Part shown: positions 15,667-24,553 of the stretch, piece after piece | How positions within the stretch are numbered: position 1 is the first letter of the stretch | Layout: each line of letters begins with the position of its first letter | Assembly: GCA_963774745.1 (NCBI GenBank) | Contig: CAVZGE010000010.1 | Span: forward strand, 62,001-126,000 | Reading direction: 5' to 3' | Origin: Prado023 sp963774745 | Lineage (GTDB): Bacteria; Actinomycetota; Actinomycetes; S36-B12; CAIYMF01 | DNA: 64,000 nucleotides | Notes under the pieces: model-generated | Database searches by the model: none | What the model was told of the DNA's origin: nothing | Seen by the model: only the letters and a program-made list of their open reading frames with translations | Translations under genes and position numbers: made by a program

Positions 15667-17454
15667 TCAGCGGGTGTAGAGGGCCTCGATGTCCGCGGCG
15701 TGGTCGTTGGCGACCACCGCGCGCTTGAGCTTGAGCGTGGGCGTCATGTGCCCTGACTCCTCGGTGAACTGCGCATCGATCAACCGCCAGGCCCGGATCG
15801 ACTCGGCCTTTGACACGGCGGCGTTCGCGTCGTCGACCGCCGCCTGGATCTCGGCGCGCAGGTCCGGGTCGTCGTGGAGCTCGGTGGCCGTCCGGCCCGC
15901 CTTGTGGTGACTGGCAGCCCACGCGGACAGCGCGTCGGGGTCGAGGGTGACCAGGGCGCCGATGAAGGGCTTTCCCTCACCGACGACCATCGCCTGGCCG
16001 ATCAGGTTGTTCGCCCCCATGCGGTCCTCGAGGACCGCGGGTGCCACGTTCTTGCCGCCGGCGGTGACGATGATCTCCTTCTTGCGCCCGGTGATCCGCA
16101 GGTAGCCCTCGGCATCCAGGGTGCCCAGATCGCCGGTCTGGAACCAGCCGTCGGTGTCGATCACCTGCGCAGTCGCCTCGGGGTTGTTGTGGTACCCGGC
16201 CATGACGTAGGGCCCGCGCAGCCAGATCTCGCCGTCGTCGGCGATCCGGACCGACGTTCCGGCCATGGGTTGCCCGACGGAGCCGATCCGGGGTGCCTCG
16301 GCACGGTTGAAGGCCCCGGACGCGGTGGTCTCCGTCAGGCCGTAGCCCTCCATGACGGTCAGCCCGATGCCCGCGAAGAAGTTGCCGAGCCGCTCGCCGA
16401 GGCTGGCTCCCCCCGAGATCGCGTACCGCAGCTCACCACCCATCGCATCGCGCAGCTTGCCGTAGACCAGCCGGTCGAACAGGGCGTGCTCGATGCGCAG
16501 CCGCAGGGTGGGTCCGCCGGCCCACCTGGCCCGCCCGTAGGCGATCGCCACGGTCGTGGCCCGGTCGAAGATTCGGGCCTTGCCGCCCTCGTAGGCCTTC
16601 TGCTGGGAGGCGTTGAAGATCTTCTCGAAGATCCGCGGGACGCCCACAAGGTACGTCGGCCGGAAGCTCGCCATGTCGCCGACGAGCAGCTTGGGGTTCG
16701 GGCAGTGGGCCACCTGCATCCCACCCTCGGCGCTGTAGACCTGGGCGCCCCGGCCCAGGACGTGGGCCAGCGGCAGGAACAGGACGGTGCGGGCGCCCGG
16801 TGTGGCCACGACGGGCGCGGTGCCCACGACCAGCGTGCGCGCGACGAACATCAGGTTCTCGTGGGTGATGACGCAGCCCTTGGGCCGCCCCGTCGTCCCG
16901 GACGTGTAGACGATGGTGGCCGGGTCCTGCGGGGTGACCGCCGCGCACCGGGTGGTGAGCACCTCGTCGCCGATCCCGGCGCCGTCAGCGACCAGGGCGT
17001 CGATCAGGCCGTCGTCCATCACCCAGATCGGGGGCGGGGTGGTCAGCGCCGCGCCGGCGACCCGGCTCGCGGCGAGCGCCGAGTCGGTGATCACGGCCAC
17101 CGCCTCGCTGTCCTGGAGGATCCACTCGATCTGCTCGGCCGAGGAGGAGTCGTAGATCGGCACCGCGAACGCCCCGGCCGTCCACAGCGCGAAGTCCAGC
17201 ACGGTCCACTCGTAGCGCGTGGGGGAGAGGATGGCCACCGGCTGGCCCACCTCGATGCCCCTGGCCACGAGCCCGCGCGCCACCGCCCGGACCAGGTCGT
17301 TGAACTCCTTGGCGGAGACGTCGGTCCACCCGTCGCCGGTCCGCAGCGCGTACATCGGCCGGCTCGGGGACTCCGCGGCGCGCCGGGCAGGGATCGAGGC
17401 GAGCGTCTCGGTGATCGGCATCGGGATCGCCGCGGGGATGGACAACTCGTGCAT
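15667..17454 (-). CDS. Long-chain acyl-CoA ligase (AMP-binding, FadD15-like)
   Basis: Adenylate-forming enzyme activating fatty acids with ATP and CoA. The P-loop IVYTSGTTGRPKG, the A5-type motif EGYGLTETTAS, and the TGDLG and ITGRKKEIIVTAGGKN hinge region are all present. The 595 residues match the FadD15/FACL family, which often anchors weakly to membranes. ATG 17454 is preceded by AGAAGGCGG. It sits between a PlsC-like acyltransferase (convergent) and the small PUA-like protein, so it may supply acyl-CoA for phospholipid synthesis or degradation. Confidence 0.92.
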   Translation of the reverse strand: MHELSIPAAIPMPITETLASIPARRAAESPSRPMYALRTGDGWTDVSAKEFNDLVRAVARGLVARGIEVGQPVAILSPTRYEWTVLDFALWTAGAFAVPIYDSSSAEQIEWILQDSEAVAVITDSALAASRVAGAALTTPPPIWVMDDGLIDALVADGAGIGDEVLTTRCAAVTPQDPATIVYTSGTTGRPKGCVITHENLMFVARTLVVGTAPVVATPGARTVLFLPLAHVLGRGAQVYSAEGGMQVAHCPNPKLLVGDMASFRPTYLVGVPRIFEKIFNASQQKAYEGGKARIFDRATTVAIAYGRARWAGGPTLRLRIEHALFDRLVYGKLRDAMGGELRYAISGGASLGERLGNFFAGIGLTVMEGYGLTETTASGAFNRAEAPRIGSVGQPMAGTSVRIADDGEIWLRGPYVMAGYHNNPEATAQVIDTDGWFQTGDLGTLDAEGYLRITGRKKEIIVTAGGKNVAPAVLEDRMGANNLIGQAMVVGEGKPFIGALVTLDPDALSAWAASHHKAGRTATELHDDPDLRAEIQAAVDDANAAVSKAESIRAWRLIDAQFTEESGHMTPTLKLKRAVVANDHAADIEALYTR

Positions 17455-17498
17455 GAGGACCGCCTTCTGCCAACCGGGGGATGGCTCTACCGGTCACG

Positions 17499-17978
17499 TT
17501 ACCGTCGCAGCAACCTCAGCGCGTTGCGGGTGCGTCGTCGCGAGCGACGGGCCGCGTCGGCCGACCAGATCAGGTCCAGCTGCTGGGCCTCCTCCGGGGC
17601 GATCCCCAGGGCGGTCGCGTACGAGCTGCGCCAGTGCAGCGACGGGACCGCGGCCTCGAGGACCTCGACGGGGATGCACCGGTCCAGCGGCAGCAGGGTG
17701 TCCCATGCGACCAGGACGTGGTGGCTGATCAGGCCGGGTCGGGTGGGGTGCGCCGAGAGGAACGGAGCCGAGCGCACCGTTCCCCGGCCGATCAGCCCGC
17801 GTTGCGGGCCCAGCAGCATGAGGTGCACCTCGGTGCCGACAGGGGTCAGCTGCCAGGCGCCGATGGGGGCGCGCTCCAGCAGTCCCTGCTCGTCGCGGCA
17901 GCGCCGTACGCAGTCCTCGTACGAGCCGGTCCAGCGGTTCCCCTGACGGGGATCCCAGCCCAAGACGACGGCGCCCAT
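17499..17978 (-). CDS. Stand-alone EVE/PUA-like domain protein
   Basis: A 159-residue protein starting MGAVVLGWDPRQGNRW; ATG 17978 is preceded by GGGGGAG. GWDPRQG at the start, then HLMLLGPQRGLIGRGTV followed by an S-P dipeptide, then HHVLVAWDTLL and a closing LHWRSS, resemble the EVE/PUA-like reader module found at the N-terminus of modification-dependent HNH restriction enzymes. Here there is no nuclease domain; the protein ends in an Arg-rich tail. If the resemblance holds it would bind modified nucleic acid or a nucleotide, but that is inference. It shares a 302-bp divergent gap with a TetR regulator. Confidence 0.55.
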   Translation of the reverse strand: MGAVVLGWDPRQGNRWTGSYEDCVRRCRDEQGLLERAPIGAWQLTPVGTEVHLMLLGPQRGLIGRGTVRSAPFLSAHPTRPGLISHHVLVAWDTLLPLDRCIPVEVLEAAVPSLHWRSSYATALGIAPEEAQQLDLIWSADAARRSRRRTRNALRLLRR

Positions 17979-18188
17979 GCCTGCATTCTCCCCCGCGACG
18001 AATCGCCGGAAACGCCTATCACGTGGGCGATTCGGGTGTTCCTGGTCACGTCCGACGCGCTCGGGGCGGGACGGGCGGCCCCGCCCGGACGCGGCGATGG
18101 GCACCGCGCCACCCCCGTGGGTTCGGTGCCCATCACGTCCCCCGGGCCCCGGGGCTCGCCATGCCCTGTCAGGTCCGGTGCTCTGGAA

Positions 18189-18273
18189 TGGTAAGCGGGC
18201 AGGGAATCGAACTCCAAACCGCAACTCGAATGTGCAACACGAATTATGGATGTTCGGCGCAGAGCACTAGGTT
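18189..18273 (+). promoter_or_regulatory. AT-richer intergenic segment with candidate TetR operator and -10 box
   Basis: Positions 18213-18262 are markedly AT-rich for this genome and carry partial dyads (cgaattatggatgttcg; cgaatgtgcaacacgaa), as expected for a TetR autoregulatory operator. TAGGTT at 18268-18273 ends 7 nt before GTG 18281 and is a good leaderless -10. On the minus strand 18189-18215 reads like a tRNA 3' end (GTTCGATTC loop, then ACCA), but no complete tRNA can be folded around it. Confidence 0.4.
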
Positions 18274-18280
18274 CGCTGCC

Positions 18281-18967
18281 GTGGGTACCTACCTGAAGGC
18301 CGCCGAGCGCAGGGCCCTGGTGCGAGCCGCGGCCCGCGAGATGCTGCGCTCGGGGACGACCTTCCAGGATCTCTCGCTGCGCGACCTCGCCGAGCACCTC
18401 GGGTGGTCGCTGGGCACCCTGCACCGCGCCTACTCGATCACCGCGACATTGCTCAACGACCTGCTGCTTGAGTTCGAGGACGCCACGTACACGGCCGTCT
18501 TCATCGTCGGCGACGGCGGCCTGCGTGCGGAGCTGACCGCCTCCGCGCACCGGATGTACGAGCACATGGGTGACGAGGCCAACGTGCAGCTGATGCGCTA
18601 CCAGATGACCCTGGGCTGCCGGTCGGAGGATCCCCACGAGCTGGCGCTGCGGCACACCCGGGACTCCTCCTGGGAGTTCACCCGGGACGGCCTGGTGCAG
18701 ATATCGGTGGCCGCCGGTGAGGAGTACAGCGACATCAACGCGGTGGCCACCGTGCTCACCGCCCTCCGGGACGGACTGGCCTACCAGTTCTTCTCGCACG
18801 GGCAGCGTGACCGGTGGATGGCCGACTCGCTGCGCGCGATCGACATGGCGGTCGAGCTCGCCGGTCCGCGCAAGGTCAGCACGCGGGCCTCACTGGGCGA
18901 CCAGCGGTACACCGCCGACCAGATGCCGGCCCGCCGCCGGGAGCTCCTCGAGCAGCGGCGCGGTTAG
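18281..18967 (+). CDS. TetR-family transcriptional regulator
   Basis: A 228-residue regulator. The N-terminal helix-turn-helix reads RAAAREMLRS..TTFQDLSLRDLAEHLGWSLGTLHRAYS, the TetR layout, followed by an all-alpha ligand domain without recognisable specificity. GTG 18281 is chosen because of the TAGGTT -10 seven nt upstream. It is divergent from the EVE/PUA-like gene, a usual TetR target arrangement, with AT-rich dyads in the gap. It converges with the TetR-ACT-GNAT gene. Confidence 0.8.
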   Translation: MGTYLKAAERRALVRAAAREMLRSGTTFQDLSLRDLAEHLGWSLGTLHRAYSITATLLNDLLLEFEDATYTAVFIVGDGGLRAELTASAHRMYEHMGDEANVQLMRYQMTLGCRSEDPHELALRHTRDSSWEFTRDGLVQISVAAGEEYSDINAVATVLTALRDGLAYQFFSHGQRDRWMADSLRAIDMAVELAGPRKVSTRASLGDQRYTADQMPARRRELLEQRRG

Positions 18968-19030
18968 CCCAGCCGTCGCGGATCGGCCCGCCCCCGATCG
19001 GCCAGCCCCCCGATCTGCGCGGGTGCGGCA

Positions 19031-20722
19031 TCACCCGGCGCTTGGGGGCTGCTCCGGGTGCGCGCCCGGCAGGGACGCGCGCATCGTGGTCAGGCCCTCC
19101 TCGACCCGCGAGGTCCAGTCCAGACCCATCCGGTCGAGCAGGCGCAGCATCCCGGTGTTGTCGGCCAGCACGACGGCGACGACCTCCTCGAACTCCAGGC
19201 GCTGGGCCAGGCGCACCAGGCGGCGCAGCAGGGCCGAGCCCACGCCGCCGCCCTGGTGGGCGTCCTCGACGAGGACGGCGATCTCGGCGCTGTGCGCGTC
19301 CCCCGCGTGCTCGGGGAAGACGTTGCCCAGGCCGATGACCTTCCCCTCGTCGCCGACAGCCACCAGCGTGGCACCGCTGTGCCCGCCGGACAGCCGGCGC
19401 ATCTGGATCTCCTGCCAGTCCCCCGAGGAGACGTAGCGCTGGTAGAGCGTGCGCTGCGAGCAGCGCTTGTGCATCGCCGCCACCGCGTGGGCGTCCTCGG
19501 GGTGGGCCAGGCGGATCCAGACAGTCCCGGACTTGACCGGCTCGATCCAGCCCTGGGCGTCGGTGTCCCCGGCGGCGGCGGCGATCGCGGCGAACAGGCG
19601 CAGCAGCGCTGAGGCGCGCGTCTGCTCCGCGCGGGCGAACGGGGCCCACTCGCGGCTGAGCAGCACGTGCCGGTCGGGGGTCCACTGCAGGCGCAGGACG
19701 TTGGTCCGGTCGTCCTCCCCCTCGGTCGCGTCGACCACCCGGACGCGGTCGGCCTCGACGAGCTGCTCCGCGGCGAAGGGTGCCCACCCCGGGTTGGCGA
19801 CGAGCTCCGTGGCACCGTTCATGATCCGGGTCGGGAGGTCCAGTGCGTCATCGGGGGACCCGGGGCGGACGTAGGCGTTCCTGCCGGCCGAGAGCGCCGC
19901 AGCCCGCAGGACCTCCTCGGTCACCGACTCGGGGGCGGTCACGGCGAGGTCGACCGTCCGCGTTTCCCCACTGGTGCCGATCATGTACATCGCCAGGGAG
20001 TAGGTGTTCAGGGCGCCGATGGCCCGGATCAGCTGCGCCACCCCACCGGCCCGGTCCGGGATGTCCACGCGGATCCGCCAGAACGAGCGCGGCCCGGGGT
20101 CGGGCTCGAGCATCAGGTCCGGCGGGGCCACGGCCGCCCCGATCCGGGCCATGAGGGCGTCCCAGTCCTCCCGACGCGGCCGGGCCGCCAGGGCGGGATC
20201 CACCATCGCCAGCCCGACGGACAGGGCCAGGGAGAAGTGCGCCAGCACGTCGTCGTCGACGGTCTCGTCGATCCCGCCGTCGGCCCGGACCCGGAGGATC
20301 AGGGCCTTGATGTTGTCCCAGCGGCGCTGGATCCGCTCGGATTCGATGACCCGCAGCGCCGGGTCCCGGTGCGCCCGCGTGAGGGCCTCGAGCTCCAGGA
20401 GGTCCCAGCTGCGCGGCGGGTGGGCGAAGACCTCGCCGGCTGCCGCGAGGATCACGGCCAGCGGGGGCATCGACATACCCGGACCCGCCCCGGCAGGATG
20501 CGCGCCCTGCGCGATCCGGTCGGCGGCATCCGAGGTGACCTTCTCGGCCATGACGGCCGCGAACAGCTCCGCGCGCCCGCCCGTCAGCTTCCGGACGCGG
20601 TACTGGGAGACGCCGGCCTCCTGGGCGACCTGGCGCACGCCCACGCCCTCGTAGCCGTGCTGCGCGAAGAGCTCTGCGGCGACATCGATGATCCGCCGGC
20701 GCATCTGGTCCTCGGAGGTCAC
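19031..20722 (-). CDS. TetR-ACT-GNAT triple-domain fusion: DNA-binding regulator joined to an amino-acid-responsive acetyltransferase
   Basis: A 563-residue protein. Residues 1-200: TetR helix-turn-helix (RRRIIDVAAELFAQHGYEG, then VRQVAQEAGVSQYRVRKL at about 29-47) and helical dimer domain. Residues 213-290: ACT domain (FWRIRVDIPDRAGGVAQLI), a small-ligand, usually amino-acid, sensor. Residues 310-395: a linker domain I do not recognise. Residues 400-550: GNAT acetyltransferase with acetyl-CoA motif A VEDAHQGGGVGSALL. ACT-GNAT protein acetyltransferases controlled by amino acids are known in actinomycetes; I do not know one joined to a TetR domain. GTG 20722 is the likely start; ATG 20704 is an alternative. 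The reading frame is uninterrupted across all junctions. Confidence 0.8.
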   Translation of the reverse strand: MTSEDQMRRRIIDVAAELFAQHGYEGVGVRQVAQEAGVSQYRVRKLTGGRAELFAAVMAEKVTSDAADRIAQGAHPAGAGPGMSMPPLAVILAAAGEVFAHPPRSWDLLELEALTRAHRDPALRVIESERIQRRWDNIKALILRVRADGGIDETVDDDVLAHFSLALSVGLAMVDPALAARPRREDWDALMARIGAAVAPPDLMLEPDPGPRSFWRIRVDIPDRAGGVAQLIRAIGALNTYSLAMYMIGTSGETRTVDLAVTAPESVTEEVLRAAALSAGRNAYVRPGSPDDALDLPTRIMNGATELVANPGWAPFAAEQLVEADRVRVVDATEGEDDRTNVLRLQWTPDRHVLLSREWAPFARAEQTRASALLRLFAAIAAAAGDTDAQGWIEPVKSGTVWIRLAHPEDAHAVAAMHKRCSQRTLYQRYVSSGDWQEIQMRRLSGGHSGATLVAVGDEGKVIGLGNVFPEHAGDAHSAEIAVLVEDAHQGGGVGSALLRRLVRLAQRLEFEEVVAVVLADNTGMLRLLDRMGLDWTSRVEEGLTTMRASLPGAHPEQPPSAG

Positions 20723-20867
20723 CCCGACGACGCTAGCAGCGTGGCTGCCCGGTGTCCCCGAGATCGGGGGGCTGTGGCCGAGCGCGGGAGGCAGGTGAAC
20801 CCGCCCCCTGCCAGGGGCCGCCTGCCGGTGGCCGGTGCAGCACTTGTCGGGGGCGGTACCTCGCGGG

Positions 20868-21554
20868 ATGATTCGGGCGATGGACGTCGACGAGGAGCGC
20901 CCTGCCGCCGCCTCCGCCGTGCCCACGCGCACCGAGGCGGAGAGCATCGTGCGCCACCTGCTCGGCGACGAGGGGGCGCGCCTGGCGCACATGCACACCG
21001 CCGGCTCGATGGCCGTCCGGCTTGGCGTGCTGTTCGCCGCCGACGAGGCGGCGCTGCTGGTGGCCGCGGCGACGCTGCACGACGTGGGCTACTCCCCGGG
21101 CATCGCGCAGACCGGCTTCCACCCGCTCGACGGTGCGCTGTACCTGCGCTCGATCGGCCTCTCCGAGCGGTTGTGCGGCCTGGTCGCGCACCACTCCGAG
21201 GCGGACATGACGGCCGTCCAGCACGGGGTCCTCGACCTTTCGGAACAGTTCCCGCGGGAGCGCTCGCTGCTGGCCGACGCACTGGTCTACGCCGACATGC
21301 ACTCCGCGCCCGACGGCCAGATGATCCGGGCCGAGCATCGGCTGGCCGACATCGCCCGGCGGCGCCCGGACCCGATCGAGACGGTGCGGGCCCAACGGCT
21401 GCGGACGGCGATGGCCCGGGTCGGCGCGGCCCTGCACGCACACGAGGAGCGCCTCGGCGTGGCCGGCCAGGACATCGTCCCGGAGCCGCGCGACCCGCAG
21501 GCAGGCGACTGGTGGCGGGCTGAGGACCGCTACAGCCCCGCCCTGGACGGCTAG
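20868..21554 (+). CDS. HD-domain protein (putative phosphohydrolase)
   Basis: A 228-residue HD superfamily protein. Metal-ligand candidates: His in RLAHMHTAGSMA, the HD pair in AAATLHDVGYSPG, paired His in GLVAHHSEADM, and Asp in ALVYADMHS. This matches the small actinobacterial HD hydrolases, whose substrate is usually unassigned. The start is ATG 20868 (preceded by GCGGG); ATG 20880 is equally possible. It is divergent from the TetR-ACT-GNAT gene and ends 2 bp from the convergent EamA gene. Confidence 0.75.
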   Translation: MIRAMDVDEERPAAASAVPTRTEAESIVRHLLGDEGARLAHMHTAGSMAVRLGVLFAADEAALLVAAATLHDVGYSPGIAQTGFHPLDGALYLRSIGLSERLCGLVAHHSEADMTAVQHGVLDLSEQFPRERSLLADALVYADMHSAPDGQMIRAEHRLADIARRRPDPIETVRAQRLRTAMARVGAALHAHEERLGVAGQDIVPEPRDPQAGDWWRAEDRYSPALDG

Positions 21555-21556
21555 CC

Positions 21557-22486
21557 TCACTCCTCCGGGGCGGCAGCCAGTGGTGGTCGGCTGCGCAGCG
21601 CCCAGGTGACCGCCCCGATCACGACCAGCGCCGCCGCGAGCGTCCCCAGGGTCACGACCTCGCCGAGCAGCAGGGCCGACCACACCAGCGTGAGCAGCGG
21701 CTGCAGCTGCTGGGTCTGGCCCGCGTGCGCGATCCCGGCGGTGGCCAGGCCCCGGTACCAGGCGAAGAAGGCCAGGTACATCGATGAGACGCCGAGCAGG
21801 ATCAGGCTGGCCCACTGAGCAGTGGTCGGGTCGTGGTCCCCGCTGGTCGTCGCCCAGAGGACCACGCTGGCAGGGACGGTGACGGGCAGCGCGAGCACCA
21901 CCACCCACGAGATCACCTGCCAACCGGGGAGGACCCGGGTCACGACTGCCCCCTCGACGTAGCACCAGGACGATGCGAGCACGGCGCCGACGACCATGAG
22001 GTCCGCCACCAGGTCGCCACCGGTGGCGCCTCCGCGGGTCAGTGCGAAGACGACCAGGGCCGCGGTCCCGGTCAGGGCGGCCGCCCAGAACTGGCGGCTG
22101 ACGTGCTCGTGCGCCCGCCGGACAGCGAGTGCGGCCGTCGCCAGGGGCATGAACGCCGCGATCACCGCGGCGTGCGCGGATGTGGTGCGTTGCAGGGCCA
22201 GCGCGAGCAGGATCGCCCATCCGAACACTGCCCCGAGCATCGTGAGGACCAGGGGTCGCAGGTACTGCCTCGGCGGGAGCGCGACGCGTCGCACCAGCAG
22301 CAGGGCCGATGCCAGCGTCCCGGCGATCACCGCCCGTCCCATGGCGGTGAAGAACGGGTCGAAGCCGCCGACCGCCACCTTGGTCAGGGGCAGCGAGAAC
22401 GAGAAGAGCAGGACGCCGAGCATCGCCCACAGGAGACCGGCGCGGACCGTGTGCGCCGGGGCCTGCCGGGTGTCCGCGGTTCTCAC
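21557..22486 (-). CDS. EamA/DMT-family transporter
   Basis: An integral membrane protein with ten predicted helices as two five-helix repeats, starting with WAMLGVLLFSFSLPLTKVAVGG, typical of drug/metabolite exporters. Conserved features include the FFTAMGRAVIA segment after helix 2 and QLQPLLTLVWSALLLGE near the end of the second repeat. The start is uncertain: GTG 22486 fits the family length (309 aa), and an ATG at 22540 would add 18 residues. The substrate cannot be inferred. Confidence 0.8.
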   Translation of the reverse strand: MRTADTRQAPAHTVRAGLLWAMLGVLLFSFSLPLTKVAVGGFDPFFTAMGRAVIAGTLASALLLVRRVALPPRQYLRPLVLTMLGAVFGWAILLALALQRTTSAHAAVIAAFMPLATAALAVRRAHEHVSRQFWAAALTGTAALVVFALTRGGATGGDLVADLMVVGAVLASSWCYVEGAVVTRVLPGWQVISWVVVLALPVTVPASVVLWATTSGDHDPTTAQWASLILLGVSSMYLAFFAWYRGLATAGIAHAGQTQQLQPLLTLVWSALLLGEVVTLGTLAAALVVIGAVTWALRSRPPLAAAPEE

Positions 22487-22598
22487 CTGCCGAACCGTAC
22501 CCGGGACGCCGGGCTGCGACGGCCCCCGCGCGGACCGCACGGGGGCTGCGCATGCAGGAGAATCAGCGACGGGATGGGCGACGGTGGGGAGGTACCTG

Positions 22599-24553
22599 AT
22601 GGGCGGCGAGCGCCGGCGGCTGCTGGTCTTCGGGTCCTACGACGCCCGGCTGCACCCGCGGGTGGCGGTGCTGCGCGACGGGCTGGCAGCCCGGGGCTGG
22701 GCGGTCAGCGAGGTCAACGAGCCCTTGGGCGCGGCGACCTCGGACAAGGTGGCGGCGGCCGGGTCCCCGGCGGCGGCGATGCGCCTGACGGCGCGGCAGG
22801 TGCGCTCGTGGGCGGGGCTGGTCCGGCGATCGGGTGGCAGCGGTGCGCCGGACCCGGACGTGGTGCTCGTCGGTTACATGGGGCACGCCGACGTCCACCT
22901 GGCGCGCCTGCGCTACCGGCGCTCGGTGATCGCCCTGGACCACCTCGTGGGCCTCGCGGACACCGTGCGCGACCGGGGCCTGGGCGGTGGGACGAAGCTG
23001 GCCGTCCTCGACCTCGTCGACCGTGCTGCCCTGCGCGCTGCTGATGTCGTCGTCGTCGACACGGACCTCCAGGCGCGCATGCTCCCCCGGGGCGCGCGGG
23101 CCCGGGCGGTGGTGGTCCCGGTCGGGGCGGGCCGGGAGTGGTTCGCGGCCGCCGAACGGGCCGCCGAGCGCAAGCCGGTGGCGGTCGACAGCGTCGGCAC
23201 GCCCCCGCCCCCGCCCGACAGCCGGGCCGTCGGCCGCCGGATCGTCCGACCCGGGACCGGGGGCGCCCGTCCTGCGCGTGGTCTTCTTCGGACTGTTCAC
23301 CCCGCTGCAGGGCGCTGCGACGATCGGCCGGGCCATCGACCTGCTGCGCGAGGACCCCATCGAGTTCACGATGATCGGCCACGGCCAGGACCTCGCCGAA
23401 GCGCTGGAGCTGACGCGCGGCAGCACGCGAGTGCGCTGGCTGGACTGGGTCGACGGTGCGGACCTGCCGGACCTCGTCGCCCGGCACGACGTCTGCCTGG
23501 GCATCTTCGGCACCGGGCCCAAGGCGCAGCGCGTCGTGCCGACGAAGGTGTACCAGGGCCTGGCGGCGGGGTGCGCGGTCGTGACCGCCCGGACACCGGC
23601 AGCAGGTACCCTCGGGGACGCAGTCGTGTCCGTGCCGCCGGGCGACCCCCAGGCCCTCGCCGACGCGCTGCGACACCTCGCCCTCGACAAGGAGTCGCTC
23701 ACCGTGGCCCGTGACCGCGCCCGCGCTGCCGCCGAGCAGTTCTCCCCGGAGTCCTCGACCGCCGGTCTCGACGCCCGATTGGCTGCTGCCCCGGGCCGCC
23801 GTTCCGCGCTTCCGCCCCTGACCTTCAACGCCCACCTGCGCTGGGACGTGATCACCCGAGCACTGGCCGGGCTCGACGTCACCGACGTGCTGGAGATCGG
23901 GCCCGGCGAGGGCGCGGTCGCGTGCCGGCTCGCCCCGGGCCGCACCTACACGGGGGTGGAGCTGTCCGATCGGACCCGGGCGATCACCGAGCAGCGGCTG
24001 CAGCCAACTGGGGACCCCCGGTCGGCTGGTCGCGGCGCTGGCGGACCTCCCGGCCGACGAGCGCTTCGACCTCGTCTGCGCCTTCGAGGTCATCGAGCAC
24101 ATCGACGACGACCTCGAGGCCATGGCCTCGTGGGCAGCGCGGCTTCGTCCCGGGGGCACGCTGGTCATCTCGACCCCGTCGGGACCCGACCGGATGGGGG
24201 CCGCCGACCAGATCGCCGGGCACTTCCGCCGGTACTCGGCCGAGGGGCTCGCGGCCATGGCCGGTGACTGCGGGCTGGTCGACGTGCGGGTCACGCATGT
24301 GGGGTACCCGTTCGGCTACCTGCTGGAGGCGGTGCGCAACACCGTGGCCGCCCGGCGCCTGGCTCGGGCCGACCGTGCGGCGGGCAGCGATGACGCGGTG
24401 GCCGCGGCCACGGAGCAGAGCAGCTCCTTCCTGCAGCCGCCGTCCTGGTCGGGCCGGGCGACGAAGCTGGCCTCCGCCCCGGGGATCTGGCTGCAGCGCC
24501 GCCGCCCCGACGCCGGGACCGGCCTGGTCCTGATCGCCCGCGCCCCGAAGTGA
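22599..24553 (+). pseudogene. Glycosyltransferase-SAM methyltransferase fusion, broken by two +1 frameshifts
   Basis: One gene read in three successive frames. Frame A from ATG 22599 (preceded by GGGGAGG): a GT-B N-terminal half, MGGERRRLLVFGSYDAR, to about 23265. Frame B (about 23266-24000): the GT-B nucleotide-sugar half with LRVVFFGLFTPLQGA and PTKVYQGLAAGCAVVTA, running directly into the start of a class I methyltransferase (VLEIGPGEGAVACRL). Frame C (about 24010-24553): the rest of the methyltransferase (FDLVCAFEVIEHIDDD, RPGGTLVISTPSGPD). Each junction needs removal of one base: near gggggcgccc at 23259-23269 and near gcagccaactgg at 24000-24010. Fusion is supported because frame B spans both domains. 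It is either a recent pseudogene or an assembly error. The downstream YbhN-like gene overlaps its stop. Confidence 0.8.
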
